The notes: generated by a model from the letters alone, not told the origin. A stretch of DNA of 64,000 bases from Thiopontia sp964344785 (GCA_964344785.1 CAYFOR010000001.1:1-64000); one strand, 5' to 3'. Positions 9,125 through 18,231 are shown, numbered from the stretch's first letter. Translations and numbers: made by a program.

Positions 9125-11064
9125 GCCGCCTGTTCAAAAAAGAGCCGGTGCATGCGAGCCATGTTGAAAAAACGCAGATAGAGCCGTGTCGAACCTTGCA
9201 GGCACTCCAGCTCCCCCTCCCTCCAGCCACCGATGAGATCGGCAAGGAACCCGCTGCTCCGTATCTCCTCCTCCACCTCTGTTTGAATTCGCGACTGCAA
9301 CCACTGCCTGGAAGGCTGTGGCCACCCCATCTTGTCCTTGCGCCACACCACCTCGTCAGGAAGCCGTCCTACCATGGCATGGCGTGCGAGGTATTTGGTC
9401 CAGCCATGACGCAGCTTATAGGTGGCAGGCACACCATTGAGAAATTCGATGAGACGGTAATCCATGAAAGGTTGGCGTGACTCTACAGAGTTGGCCATGG
9501 AGAGATAATCGATGTTGCGCAACAGATTCTGCAGATTCTTGCGTACACTGGAGTGAAGCGCCAGATTCACCGGCTCGATATCCAACTCATCAAGCCCTGT
9601 CTGACGAAGAAGACGGGTTCTCTGGTCAACACGATCAGCAATACGTGACATCACCGAAACGGGCGCCCGCAACGGCTTGTAGTTTTTTGCCAGACCACGG
9701 AGACGACTACGCCAATCGAGCGGAGCCTTGAGCAGGGAGTTCCAATAGTCGGGAGCAAGGCGTGACTGGTGCATGAAATAGCCACGCCAGAAACGACTGT
9801 AACCGGCGAGAATCTCATCCGCCCCCTGACCATCCAGATTCACCTTGATCCCCTCATCCTTGCAGAGTTCGAAGACGGTCAGCGCAGAGAGCTGAATATC
9901 ATTGAAAACATTTTCATAGACCCACAGTCCCCACTCCCCCTTTTGCAGTAGTTGCGTGGGGTCCGGCTCACGGCGCAGGCTTGTGACTCCCAGCCGTCCG
10001 GCAACACGATCAATAAACCCACTCTCGTCACAATGGCTGGCCTGAGGATCACGATAGATGTTGGAGACAGTATACAAATCGCCTTCTGCACCGATCAGCT
10101 CGTTTGCAAAGTAGGTGATGGAAGAGCTGTCGAGTCCACCCGAAAGAGCGCAGGAGAGCTTGGTATCCGCCCGAAGACGAAGACGCACGGAGTCCTTGAG
10201 AAGTTCACGATAGTGCTCGGCATACTCCTCCAGACGCCTGCCTGAAAATGCCATTCCCAACTCGGTCGGGGGCAGTTCCCAGTAACGGTGCGGTTGTAAT
10301 TCCCTTGCCCCGGCGCGAACATCATAGAGTGCATGATGTCCCGGCGGGAAACGGTAGACTCCGTCAAAAAGGGTTTCCCTGTGTGCCTCGCTGGGGCCAT
10401 CCATGAGGCAGGCAAGCATCTCTCCATGATTGGGATATAACGGCACAACAGGCTGAATTGTTTTCGCCTCGGATGCCACCACCAATGCATCATCGAGAAA
10501 GGTGTAGAAGAGGGGTTTGACGCCAAAGCGGTCTCTGCTGATCCAGAGCTTCTTGTCGCGATCATCCCAGATCACAATGGCCCACATGCCGTTGAACCGC
10601 TCTTCACACCGCTCTCCCCAAAAGATATAGGCCAGCAGCGCTACCTCGGTGTCGGAGTCACCACTGAACGCCACTCCCTCACCCTCCAGTTCGGTGCGAA
10701 TTTCTCGGTAGTTGTAAATCTCACCGTTGAAGGCGATCCAGTAACGCCGAGCCGGATCACACTGTGGCTGGTGCCCCGAAGGAGAAAGGTCGATAATGGA
10801 GAGGCGACGGTGGGCCAGACCGATACGGGCTGAGCCAAGCTCACCTTTGAACGGCCCCTGTGGCTGGAAGGGTAGCTGCGATCTGTATACAGCAGCAGGC
10901 GTATCTACACCACCGTAGAGTCTGGGGGGTTCTGTATCGAGAGAGAAGAATGCATACCCTTCATCATCCGGTCCACGATGGCGCATCATCTTTGCCATCT
11001 GTGGCAGATGGGCGAGCAACCCATCAGGATTGCGGAAGGATACAACCGCTAAGATACCGCACAT
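9121..11064 (-). CDS. AsnB-like glutamine amidotransferase (asparagine synthase family)
   Basis: 647 residues from the ATG at 11064. This start puts Cys at position 2 (MCGILAVVS), the N-terminal nucleophile of the class II glutaminase; a TTG two codons upstream would destroy it. The synthase domain has the ATP pyrophosphatase loop SGGLDSSS near residue 312. The length matches AsnB enzymes of surface-polysaccharide loci, where members such as WbpS convert a uronic acid carboxylate to the amide. Here the likely substrate is a uronic or ulosonic acid of the cluster; free asparagine synthesis is the alternative. No clear Shine-Dalgarno is seen, and a small hairpin lies just upstream. Confidence 0.85.
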   Translation of the reverse strand: MCGILAVVSFRNPDGLLAHLPQMAKMMRHRGPDDEGYAFFSLDTEPPRLYGGVDTPAAVYRSQLPFQPQGPFKGELGSARIGLAHRRLSIIDLSPSGHQPQCDPARRYWIAFNGEIYNYREIRTELEGEGVAFSGDSDTEVALLAYIFWGERCEERFNGMWAIVIWDDRDKKLWISRDRFGVKPLFYTFLDDALVVASEAKTIQPVVPLYPNHGEMLACLMDGPSEAHRETLFDGVYRFPPGHHALYDVRAGARELQPHRYWELPPTELGMAFSGRRLEEYAEHYRELLKDSVRLRLRADTKLSCALSGGLDSSSITYFANELIGAEGDLYTVSNIYRDPQASHCDESGFIDRVAGRLGVTSLRREPDPTQLLQKGEWGLWVYENVFNDIQLSALTVFELCKDEGIKVNLDGQGADEILAGYSRFWRGYFMHQSRLAPDYWNSLLKAPLDWRSRLRGLAKNYKPLRAPVSVMSRIADRVDQRTRLLRQTGLDELDIEPVNLALHSSVRKNLQNLLRNIDYLSMANSVESRQPFMDYRLIEFLNGVPATYKLRHGWTKYLARHAMVGRLPDEVVWRKDKMGWPQPSRQWLQSRIQTEVEEEIRSSGFLADLIGGWREGELECLQGSTRLYLRFFNMARMHRLFFEQAA

Positions 11065-11071
11065 AAACAAG

Positions 11072-11090
11072 AAAGGGCAATAACGCCCTC
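11072..11090 (-). promoter_or_regulatory. small hairpin in front of the asnB-like gene
   Basis: AGGGC (11074-11078) and GCCCT (11085-11089) can pair across a 6-nt loop. On the minus strand the hairpin is followed by CTTTCTTGTTT and then the ATG of the AsnB-like gene. It could be a weak terminator or attenuator between the aldolase-like gene and the amidotransferase, and it occupies the place where a ribosome site would be. Confidence 0.35.
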
Positions 11091-11093
11091 GAC

Positions 11094-12011
11094 TTATACT
11101 GTGAAGGGTGGGAGGCCGTGCCTGCGCAATGCCTCTTCAATCACCTTGCCCTCTTCTTCTGTGACATCGCGGTAGTAGTTGGTGGTGTAACGGTTACAGA
11201 TGCCGCGTAGTTCCAGAATGTATTTCTCTTCAGCAGTCTTGAGGAAGTTGTCCTTGAAGGGACCATCCTTGGGGAAATCCTCCATGCAACGGTTGAAACG
11301 CCGCTGTGCTGCCAGTGCCTCGGCATGGCGGCCCGAGGTATACAACTCATAGATCTCAATGATGGGCTCGGGAAGCGGGCTGGCCTCGGAGGTCGTGAAG
11401 GCCTTGACCCCAAGAGAGAGTACCGCATTGAACTGCCGCACCACTGCACAAGCCACCTGGAATTCATCATCGGCCAGTGAAATCACCTTTTCATTGTGGA
11501 CCGAGTTGGAGGAGCTGAACTTGATGCCTTCAATGTTCGGATACCCCTTCATCTTTGCCACAAACTCCGGCGGAATGGCACGGCACCAGTTGGCACTGGT
11601 GTACATCCAGAGCGGCCCGGGCGCATGGTCGGCAAGATGCTTGTAGAACCATTCCAGCCGATCCAGACTGAAAAGGGGGTGATAGGGCATCACATGCCAA
11701 GCGGCTGGTTCGAGTGACTCATTCTCACGCATGAAGCGCAGACAGTCCTCCAGGGCAAAAAAACTGGCCCCCATCATCAACGGTACCCGTCCCTCATTCA
11801 CCTCGGTCACAATATGCGCCATCCGTTTGCGCTGGTCGTAGGTGAGGTTCATGTCCTCAGCCCCGGTACCCAGAACCCAGAGGCCACCGATATTGAGATT
11901 GACGAGGAACTCCACCAGACGGGTCAGTCCCTTTTCATCAATTTCTCCACGATCCGTAAGTGGTGCAACTACAACGGGAACTACGCCTTCGATCTTTGGG
12001 GTACGTGTCAT
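11094..12011 (-). CDS. DapA/NanA-superfamily aldolase (Schiff-base type I)
   Basis: 305 residues from the ATG at 12011; an in-frame TTG at 12017 is the alternative and would overlap the upstream stop. It has the (beta/alpha)8 dihydrodipicolinate synthase family pattern. LGTGAEDMNLTYDQRKR is a version of the GTTGE box, with the acid-base Tyr in WMYTSANW (near 136) and the Schiff-base Lys in GIKFSSS (near 165). Family members condense or cleave pyruvate with an aldehyde (NanA, KDG aldolase, DapA). It directly follows a CMP-sugar synthetase, so it probably makes or recycles a 2-keto-3-deoxy sugar acid rather than working in lysine synthesis. Confidence 0.8.
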   Translation of the reverse strand: MTRTPKIEGVVPVVVAPLTDRGEIDEKGLTRLVEFLVNLNIGGLWVLGTGAEDMNLTYDQRKRMAHIVTEVNEGRVPLMMGASFFALEDCLRFMRENESLEPAAWHVMPYHPLFSLDRLEWFYKHLADHAPGPLWMYTSANWCRAIPPEFVAKMKGYPNIEGIKFSSSNSVHNEKVISLADDEFQVACAVVRQFNAVLSLGVKAFTTSEASPLPEPIIEIYELYTSGRHAEALAAQRRFNRCMEDFPKDGPFKDNFLKTAEEKYILELRGICNRYTTNYYRDVTEEEGKVIEEALRRHGLPPFTV

Positions 12012-12013
12012 CT

Positions 12014-12718
12014 TCAATCTTTTCCTTGTAAGTATCGGAGAAATGCCTCGACCACCAGCAGATCCGCTTCATTATCCACATCGGCGGAGTGAAACTCGTC
12101 CATCACCAGCGGTACCTGTCTGGAAGAGATAAACTTCCGCTCCTCCAGAAGGTAGTCTCTCTTGGCAGCATAGAGCGCGGCATTATAGATGTAGAAAGGC
12201 TCCCTTTCATCCGTACCTTCCTGCTCACGATATGGCCGCAATATCCCTTCTTCATCAATCCGTTTCAGTATGGGATGAGGCTTCTGATACGGCCCCTTGA
12301 CTGCCGCAACGGTAGAACAGTCGGAATCCCACAACATCTCGATCGCCTGATCAATGTGCTCCGAGTCACGAATGGGGGTAGTCGGATGAAGCAGCATGAT
12401 GATGTCATACTGTTCGCCACGTTGCTCCTCCATAAAGTGGAGCGCATGGATCAGCACATCAACGTTACGAATGTGATCCGAGGCCAATCCGGCCGGACGA
12501 ACGAACGGTACCGGCGCTCCATAACGGCGAGCGATATCCAGAATCTCCTTGTCCTCGGAGGAGACCAGCCAGTCCGTGAGCCTGGTCGCTTTCTGTGCCG
12601 CACGGATGGTATAGGAAATCAGTGGATGCCCCAGAAGCGGCAACACATTCTTTCGCGGCAGCCGCTTGGAGCCTCCCCTTGCGGGGATGACCGCAAGGGT
12701 TCTTGGTGCTTCGCTCAT
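12014..12718 (-). CDS. CMP-ulosonic acid synthetase (NeuA family)
   Basis: 234 residues. Activates a 2-keto-3-deoxy acid with CTP to give the CMP-sugar. Signature nucleotide loop IPARGGSKRLPRKN at residue 11, LLHPTTPIRDSEH near 110, YIYNAALY near 175 and the metal-binding end DVDNEADL near 217. It is more like LegF/PseF/NeuA enzymes than KdsB. The next gene, an aldolase-like protein, starts within or 2 bp after its stop, so the two are coupled. It is one of three CMP-transferase genes in the window, and its natural substrate is not identified. Confidence 0.88.
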   Translation of the reverse strand: MSEAPRTLAVIPARGGSKRLPRKNVLPLLGHPLISYTIRAAQKATRLTDWLVSSEDKEILDIARRYGAPVPFVRPAGLASDHIRNVDVLIHALHFMEEQRGEQYDIIMLLHPTTPIRDSEHIDQAIEMLWDSDCSTVAAVKGPYQKPHPILKRIDEEGILRPYREQEGTDEREPFYIYNAALYAAKRDYLLEERKFISSRQVPLVMDEFHSADVDNEADLLVVEAFLRYLQGKD

Positions 12719-13678
12719 CTAGTACTCGGAAGCCAAATGGGCCTCGAAATTGGGTGGCAGATGCAAAAGTGCCTGCTCCATTTCAGAGCTTCGGTCCGGA
12801 CGCATCCGATCTGCGGTCTCCTGCCAGGGGGCATCATAGGTCTCCTTCACGCAGTGGTAGGAAACATACTGGATCACCAGGAAGAGCCGCTCCCCCTTGC
12901 GGGCACGACCACCATAATGGAAGCAACGGCTGAGGTCGGCGATACCACCATCACCGGGTTGTCCCACCACCTGCACCAACTCGTCCTCACTGCAGTATTG
13001 ATACATCTCTTCGTCGGTGACACGGTCATAACGGGTCTTCTTGGAGAGCTTGGGGAAAACGGCCGCTGTGACATCGGCGGGCAGGACACTGAGAGGGCCA
13101 TCCTCCGGCCCCATTTCCTTGATCAACAAAGCCAATTTCAGGTGGGTGGTATCAATCTGATCCACATGATGGTATTGGCTCCCCTCCATCAGATCATTGA
13201 CCGGTGTCCACCAGAGCTGAATCTGCGCAATCGTTGGTACTGCCCCCAGATAGTCCACCACCGTGGAGAGTACCGGCTTGCTCAGTGCAAAATCGAGCAC
13301 TTCAGGATGTTTTTTCATCTGCTCCTCTGAAAGCAGGTTCTGGCGAAACTTGGACCTGGGGTCGCTTTCAAAATCCACTTTCGGGGATTCCTCGTCAAAA
13401 ATCTCCCGACAGGCTGTCACAACCTTATCGGTATCGGGAAAGGTACCATTCTTGAAAGCGGCACACCCCTTGTCACGCGGGATTTTCAATGGAACTTCCT
13501 GCTCTCGCAGCAGATTCTTCGCCATTCTCTTTCGGGAAAAGTACTCTCCAGGATAGAGAAATACCTTCATGAGCTTGATCATGGGATCCAGGACCTTGAA
13601 TGGTACTCCCATGCGATTTCCAAAGGCACGTAGTTGACGGCCGTAACGAACTCTTCCGATCTTTTCAATAATTGACAT
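12719..13678 (-). CDS. phytanoyl-CoA dioxygenase (PhyH)-like Fe(II)/2-oxoglutarate oxygenase
   Basis: 319 residues from the ATG at 13678, with GGGAG about 8 bp upstream. The jelly-roll iron site is visible: HVD in YHHVDQIDTTH near 169 and the distal His in SRCFHYGGRARKGER near 255, whose second Arg would bind 2-oxoglutarate. Members of this family hydroxylate acyl chains, amino acids or sugars. In this locus it may hydroxylate an acyl or sugar group. It abuts the CMP-sugar synthetase with no gap and follows a 310-bp gap after the FkbH-like gene. Confidence 0.75.
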   Translation of the reverse strand: MSIIEKIGRVRYGRQLRAFGNRMGVPFKVLDPMIKLMKVFLYPGEYFSRKRMAKNLLREQEVPLKIPRDKGCAAFKNGTFPDTDKVVTACREIFDEESPKVDFESDPRSKFRQNLLSEEQMKKHPEVLDFALSKPVLSTVVDYLGAVPTIAQIQLWWTPVNDLMEGSQYHHVDQIDTTHLKLALLIKEMGPEDGPLSVLPADVTAAVFPKLSKKTRYDRVTDEEMYQYCSEDELVQVVGQPGDGGIADLSRCFHYGGRARKGERLFLVIQYVSYHCVKETYDAPWQETADRMRPDRSSEMEQALLHLPPNFEAHLASEY

Positions 13679-13681
13679 CAC

Positions 13682-13991
13682 TATCTCCCTGTTGGTTGCC
13701 GGACAACCCTGTCTGCATGCTGGAAAAACCAGCGTCCGCCCTTCTCCTATACCTGCCGATCATGTGCGTCTTGCTCCCTGAAAAGACTGCAGATCATCAG
13801 CCCTGCTTCCCTTTTTCCACTGCCATATCCCTTCGGGTCCATGTCACGTGTTCGAAAAATTCCACGTTCCAACCATCTATTCTCCCACACGCGCTCAATC
13901 CCCTCCACAGATTGAGTCAAAAACTTGCACGGCGCTTCTTGACCTTCCAGCTATTCTGCACCGCTCAGACAAGGCAAATGCCGAAGCTGCT
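13682..13991. other. 310-bp gap without a recognisable gene
   Basis: The longest gene-free stretch inside the cluster, between the FkbH-like stop and the PhyH-like start. It contains a short inverted repeat GGTTG/CAACC (13694-13708) close to the downstream start and a GAAGC/GCTTC-type repeat near 13983, overlapping the upstream stop. No tract of T follows either. I see no convincing promoter hexamers, no relic of a reading frame and no RNA gene. It may be an untranslated leader with an internal promoter. Confidence 0.5.
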
Positions 13992-15887
13992 TCAGCTCTT
14001 GTCAACATAGTGACAGACCACCGGCACCTCCTGCATCTCATGGCAATGAAGGTCAAGCTCCCATTCGGTTGCACCGTTCTCCTCATGAACAAGATGAAAT
14101 CCAAGGTTTGCGTAGTGCTCTTTCACCAGACCGTTCTTCCTGGTGGGAAGATAACGCCCCAACAAGCGCTCGACCCCATTGCTCCGAGCCACCGCGACCA
14201 GAAGATTGAGCAGTGTATTCTCGACCTTGCGGTTCAGCACTCGACAGCTCATCAGCCAGCTGTCAATGCTCCAGGTCGTGCCTTCCTTGAGGCAGATCAG
14301 TACAGCAATAATGCCGTTATCACCAAAGACATCGCCCAGACGGGCCTGGAAAGTGACGATTCCGTCATCCTGTTCCATTGCCTTGATCTCTTCTTCTGAA
14401 TATCTTTTCGTGGTCAAGTTAAACTGATTGGAGCGACCGATCAGCTGTGCAACACGCCCCCGGGAGAGTGTATCAAATGGCCCCACAACCAACTCCATCC
14501 CCAACGACGCCAGATAGTCATCAAGGCTTGCAGAGTGCTTTTTCAGTTCGACACGACGTGCATTGGCGTTGTATTGGTCCGAGCGCCTGGCGTCATCTTC
14601 GGTAAAGAGGATGCTCTCGAAATACCCTGCATCAAGCAGCGCCGAGGCGTAGTAGGCCGGATCGTCAGGTAGTTCAGGCACCGCAACCATCGGCAACTCG
14701 CCACGCACCTGATTGCGTTCGAAAGGGTTGTCGTCAACAAAGACAAAGGAGTCCAACCCCAGGTTGAGCACCTCTGCGATCGCCTTGAGATTCGCCGCCT
14801 TGTCCACCCAGTTGGCCTGAAAGACCGCCACATGATCTTCCTTCACCACCATGTCCGGATGTTTTCGGAACACCTCTTTTGCGGTCTCTTCTTCGTTTTT
14901 GGAGACCACAGCCAGCACGATACCCCGTTCTCGCAGTGCAAGAATCACATTTTGGAACTCCTGGTACGCCTCTCCTACCGGATCCCCCTGGCCAATCCTG
15001 ATTCCCTCCAGGCCATCATCACCAATGACACCTCCCCAAAGAGTGTTATCCAGGTCGAGTACCAGACACTTACGGCTCTTTCCCTGCAAGGCGGCGAGAA
15101 TACGCCCAAGGTACTCACCATAAAGTGGTGCCATCTCCTGTGAAAAGGGAAGCTTGGCCATATGCCACTGAGTCGGGTTGAGCCAATTCTGCACGCCCAC
15201 CTTCTCTGCCAGTGAGCAGATATCGAACAGGATATCTGCCGACCCTTCCAGCTCCTTGATGAGGCGCGTATTGAAAGTGTCGGTAATGGACTTCTGGGTC
15301 CAGGCAATACGCCGATCAAGACTACCGAACATGGAAGGATGTGCAGGTGACAGATTCTGCACAATGATGGTTGCATCACTATGCTCACGAATCTTTTCAC
15401 GAAGCTGGTTGAGAAACAGCATGGCCTGCTCAACTGCTCCCCCGGCATCTCCTCCCACCTTGAAACCGGAGGAGAAGGCATAGGCACGCGCATCCAGTGC
15501 CAGCAGGACTGCCTTCGGTTTGGCCACATAGATCTCGGAATCGGGATTGGAGACCTCCTGCATCACCTGCCCATACCCCACCTCGACAAGGTTCAGGTCA
15601 ATTCCGAAGCGGAGTGCGCTTCCCACCAGTGCCGGTGCAAACAGCGAGACCGTGGCATTGCTCAGGAGCGCGAGTGTCACACCCTCCAGAGAATGTTTCC
15701 CATCTTCCCTCAGCGTGGCCGATACCTTGGCCAAAGTACCCAACTGCGGTGCCCCCATGGCATAACCCGCCAGTCGAACCAGCTCTTCTCCGGGCTGCTC
15801 GTGAGTGCTGGCCTCCTTGCACATTGCACGGAAATTCCGGGGTGGGGCCTGCAGCCACGGCAAATCTTCCACATGCCAACGACTCAT
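13992..15887 (-). CDS. FkbH-like HAD-superfamily protein with C-terminal GNAT domain
   Basis: 631 residues. It has three parts: an N-terminal region (1-265) typical of long FkbH-like proteins, a HAD domain with catalytic LVLDLDNTLWGG (near 278), VVSKNEE (near 328) and FVDDNPFERNQV (near 388), and a GNAT-like C-terminus (about 460-620). FkbH proteins take a glyceryl unit from 1,3-bisphosphoglycerate, dephosphorylate it and load it on an acyl carrier protein. An ACP gene lies 1.1 kb upstream in the same operon, which fits that role. The product could be a glyceroyl-type acyl group for a sugar. It overlaps the preceding SDR gene by 4 bp. Confidence 0.88.
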   Translation of the reverse strand: MSRWHVEDLPWLQAPPRNFRAMCKEASTHEQPGEELVRLAGYAMGAPQLGTLAKVSATLREDGKHSLEGVTLALLSNATVSLFAPALVGSALRFGIDLNLVEVGYGQVMQEVSNPDSEIYVAKPKAVLLALDARAYAFSSGFKVGGDAGGAVEQAMLFLNQLREKIREHSDATIIVQNLSPAHPSMFGSLDRRIAWTQKSITDTFNTRLIKELEGSADILFDICSLAEKVGVQNWLNPTQWHMAKLPFSQEMAPLYGEYLGRILAALQGKSRKCLVLDLDNTLWGGVIGDDGLEGIRIGQGDPVGEAYQEFQNVILALRERGIVLAVVSKNEEETAKEVFRKHPDMVVKEDHVAVFQANWVDKAANLKAIAEVLNLGLDSFVFVDDNPFERNQVRGELPMVAVPELPDDPAYYASALLDAGYFESILFTEDDARRSDQYNANARRVELKKHSASLDDYLASLGMELVVGPFDTLSRGRVAQLIGRSNQFNLTTKRYSEEEIKAMEQDDGIVTFQARLGDVFGDNGIIAVLICLKEGTTWSIDSWLMSCRVLNRKVENTLLNLLVAVARSNGVERLLGRYLPTRKNGLVKEHYANLGFHLVHEENGATEWELDLHCHEMQEVPVVCHYVDKS

Positions 15888-16561
15888 GGCAGGGACACTT
15901 TCTTCATGATCATCTCGGCCACTGACTCGGGTGTAGCCACCTGCCCCCCCTCCTTTGCCATTTCGACAAAGCGCTCATCAAAGGCCGACAACATCCCGGT
16001 ATCGATAAATCCCGGATGCACATGATCCACATGCAACCAGGGGAACTCTGCCCTGGCGCATTCCAACACTCCGTAAAGACCGTATTTTGCCTCGAGATAG
16101 GCACTCATTCTCGGCATGGCGGATGATTCGTCATCACTCATGGCACCACTGAGCACTCCGACCACACTACCGCTCTTCCTTTTCCTGAAGAAACGCTTGA
16201 TCAAACCGGCCAGAAGATGGTGGTGCCCCATCACGTTTACCTTCCATTGCAGATAGAGATCCTCCTCGGTAATCCTGCCAAAGGGCTTGATCTGAGGATG
16301 GGGAGAGGCCGCAAGAATGGCACCATCAAGGTCAACGTTCTGCTCCTCAAGCTGATCAAGCGAGCTGGCAATGGAAGCCATACTGGTAAGATCAAGCGAT
16401 AATGCCACCCCACCACACTCCGCAGCCAGGGCATGGGCACGATCACCACCAGAGGCATACGAAACGACCGGTATCACGCCACTTTCCGATAGCAGATGTG
16501 CCAGCGCATGGCCCAGGCCACCACTGCCACCGGTTATCAATAGCGCACGTTGACCACTCAT
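15884..16561 (-). CDS. short-chain dehydrogenase/reductase
   Basis: 225 residues with the classical SDR pattern: cofactor loop TGGSGGLG (residues 10-17), a catalytic-type YLEAK (YxxxK) near 166 and a helix N-V-M-G near 113. It is flanked by 4-bp overlaps with a MaoC-like gene upstream and the FkbH-like gene downstream, and an ACP gene lies nearby. A role reducing a 3-ketoacyl or other acyl-ACP intermediate is therefore more likely than a sugar reaction. The substrate is inferred only from context. Confidence 0.8.
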   Translation of the reverse strand: MSGQRALLITGGSGGLGHALAHLLSESGVIPVVSYASGGDRAHALAAECGGVALSLDLTSMASIASSLDQLEEQNVDLDGAILAASPHPQIKPFGRITEEDLYLQWKVNVMGHHHLLAGLIKRFFRKRKSGSVVGVLSGAMSDDESSAMPRMSAYLEAKYGLYGVLECARAEFPWLHVDHVHPGFIDTGMLSAFDERFVEMAKEGGQVATPESVAEMIMKKVSLP

Positions 16562-16947
16562 AACAGTGTCACCATCGCCTTCCCGGTCGCTATCTTCTTC
16601 CCTTCCATGGTGATCGTCAGTTTCAGCTCGGCTGCACCGATCGACTCAGCCACATGGGATATTTCCGCCTCCAGCCGGGCTGGACGGTCCATGTAGAGGG
16701 GGGAGCGAAACTTCATATCAACGCTATTCCAGATCAGGTTGTTCGCCGGCAACTCCATGCCAATCAACCTCGAAACCCTCGCTACCAACAGGGCACCATA
16801 AACCACTCTCCCTTCGAACCCTTTTGTACGAGCATAATGATCATCTACATGGAGCGGATTCAGATCACCGCTCAACGCCCCAAAGCGTTCCATCTCTTCC
16901 ACACCAATGGAAAACAGCTGCAGAAACCTCGTCCCTTCTTCCAGCAT
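16558..16947 (-). CDS. MaoC-like hot-dog dehydratase/hydratase
   Basis: 129 residues, a single hot-dog domain. FGALSGDLNPLHVDDHYA (about 22-39) is the hydratase-2 motif, with the catalytic Asp and His present. GFEGRVVYGALLVARVSRL follows as the hot-dog helix. Family members hydrate enoyl thioesters to (R)-3-hydroxyacyl thioesters. Next to ACP and SDR genes it would prepare a hydroxyacyl group. It starts 20 bp after the ACP stop and overlaps the SDR by 4 bp. Confidence 0.82.
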   Translation of the reverse strand: MLEEGTRFLQLFSIGVEEMERFGALSGDLNPLHVDDHYARTKGFEGRVVYGALLVARVSRLIGMELPANNLIWNSVDMKFRSPLYMDRPARLEAEISHVAESIGAAELKLTITMEGKKIATGKAMVTLL

Positions 16948-16967
16948 GGTGCAGTACCTCGGGTCGG

Positions 16968-17210
16968 CTAGCCCAACTTGCTCGCCAGCAGTTCAACAAA
17001 CTGCCCAACATTCTCCAGCCCCCCCACTTCGGCAGCAGAGAATCGGACACCGAACTCTTTCTCCACCTCAACAACAAGCTGTATGTGACTCAGACTATCC
17101 CACTCATCGACATCATCCGCAGTCATCTCCGCTACAGGAACCACATCATCGTTGTCGAACACCTCCTGGAACAGTGGGGTTAGTCTCTGGTAAATCTCTT
17201 CATTTGGCAT
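16968..17210 (-). CDS. acyl carrier protein
   Basis: About 80 residues from the ATG at 17210, which has AAGGA 8 bp upstream. A longer in-frame start at 17252 would run into the previous gene. The protein is acidic and helical, with the phosphopantetheine serine in EWDSLSHIQLVVEVEKEFG (Ser near residue 38). It would need a holo-ACP synthase from elsewhere. It is the thioester carrier of the acyl module (FkbH-like, SDR, MaoC-like) and lies directly after the MBOAT/SGNH pair. It is probably dedicated to glycan decoration rather than fatty-acid synthesis. Confidence 0.88.
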   Translation of the reverse strand: MPNEEIYQRLTPLFQEVFDNDDVVPVAEMTADDVDEWDSLSHIQLVVEVEKEFGVRFSAAEVGGLENVGQFVELLASKLG

Positions 17211-17232
17211 TTTCGATATCCTTCTCCATTCC

Positions 17233-18231
17233 TCAGGGAGATTCGACGGCACTTACAGGCACCGTTTTCAACTCCCCAAGATCAACTCCAAAACAGTCTT
17301 TTACAATCTCACGCCCATACAGGCGCCCACCTTCAGCATTGAGATGGGTCGGATCCCAGAAATACTGGTCTGAATCGTGATAGGCGTAGTGGTTTACAAA
17401 CTTCACTCCACTCTGTGCCGCAAAACGCTCCCATATCGGGGCAAATCGTGCCTCATAATCATATCCCAACTGCTCAGCCTCATCGCGAAACGATTTGGCA
17501 TAGGGGAACCAGACCAGACAGATCTCTCCCCCTCTGCTCTGTATATGGTCAATCATCTTTGTATAGAGGCCAAACACATTGGGCTCCTTCCCAGATGGTA
17601 CCCACTGGGTCCGCGCATAGTGTCTGGACTTGCTCCGTCGGCTCTCTTCATCCGCACTGGAGAAGGCGAGATCATTTTCAACCGACGTCGCTATCTGACC
17701 ACCATAAGGGAGAATCTTCTTGTCAATATAGAATCCTCCCTTGACCAGAAAGGCCTTCCAGTATCGCAGTATAAAATAGCGGTGACGCTCTTCAAACAGC
17801 GGGAACGCTGGGCGGTAGTTATTTAGAAACATCTCCTCTTCTGCAATCGCAACCTTCTCACCACTGTTCTCAAAGAGGGTATAGGGGTTACCCGGCAGAA
17901 TCACCTTGCCCGCCTTGTTGCCATCAAACAGCCCCTGTACCTTCGGCCAGATTCCAGGCGGGGCTTCACCTCCATAAGCAAGATTGACAAAATCAAGGCG
18001 ATTCAACAGCACCCCTCTTGCCGACAGTGAATCACCAAAGATGGCATTGACCGTCTCCGCCTCTTTCGCCTTTTTGAAGACCTCGAAAAGCTGCAGATAG
18101 AGGTCATGCGGCTCGGCATGGTACTTGATCAGATAGGCAGTGGCACCAAAAAACAGCACACAGGCGGCGAGAATCGCCCCCAGCGTAGTGAAGTACCAGC
18201 GTCTAAAATTCAAAATAGATGAAGACTTCAC
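17233..18231 (-). CDS. AlgJ/AlgX-like SGNH partner of the MBOAT acyltransferase
   Basis: 332 residues with one N-terminal membrane segment (about 14-34) and a periplasmic SGNH-like domain. AIFGDSLSARGV near 64 has the block I Ser, and DPTHLNAEGGR near 294 has the Asp and His of block V. The gene overlaps the MBOAT gene by 29 bp. This is the arrangement of AlgI/AlgJ and similar pairs, in which the MBOAT moves an acyl group across the membrane and the SGNH protein puts it on the glycan. The acceptor is unknown. Confidence 0.78.
   Translation of the reverse strand: MKSSSILNFRRWYFTTLGAILAACVLFFGATAYLIKYHAEPHDLYLQLFEVFKKAKEAETVNAIFGDSLSARGVLLNRLDFVNLAYGGEAPPGIWPKVQGLFDGNKAGKVILPGNPYTLFENSGEKVAIAEEEMFLNNYRPAFPLFEERHRYFILRYWKAFLVKGGFYIDKKILPYGGQIATSVENDLAFSSADEESRRSKSRHYARTQWVPSGKEPNVFGLYTKMIDHIQSRGGEICLVWFPYAKSFRDEAEQLGYDYEARFAPIWERFAAQSGVKFVNHYAYHDSDQYFWDPTHLNAEGGRLYGREIVKDCFGVDLGELKTVPVSAVESP

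Noticed and set aside
13672..14399. Plus-strand frames across the 310-bp gap and into the FkbH-like gene
   Set aside because: No domain, no ribosome site, and most of their length is antisense to FkbH coding sequence.
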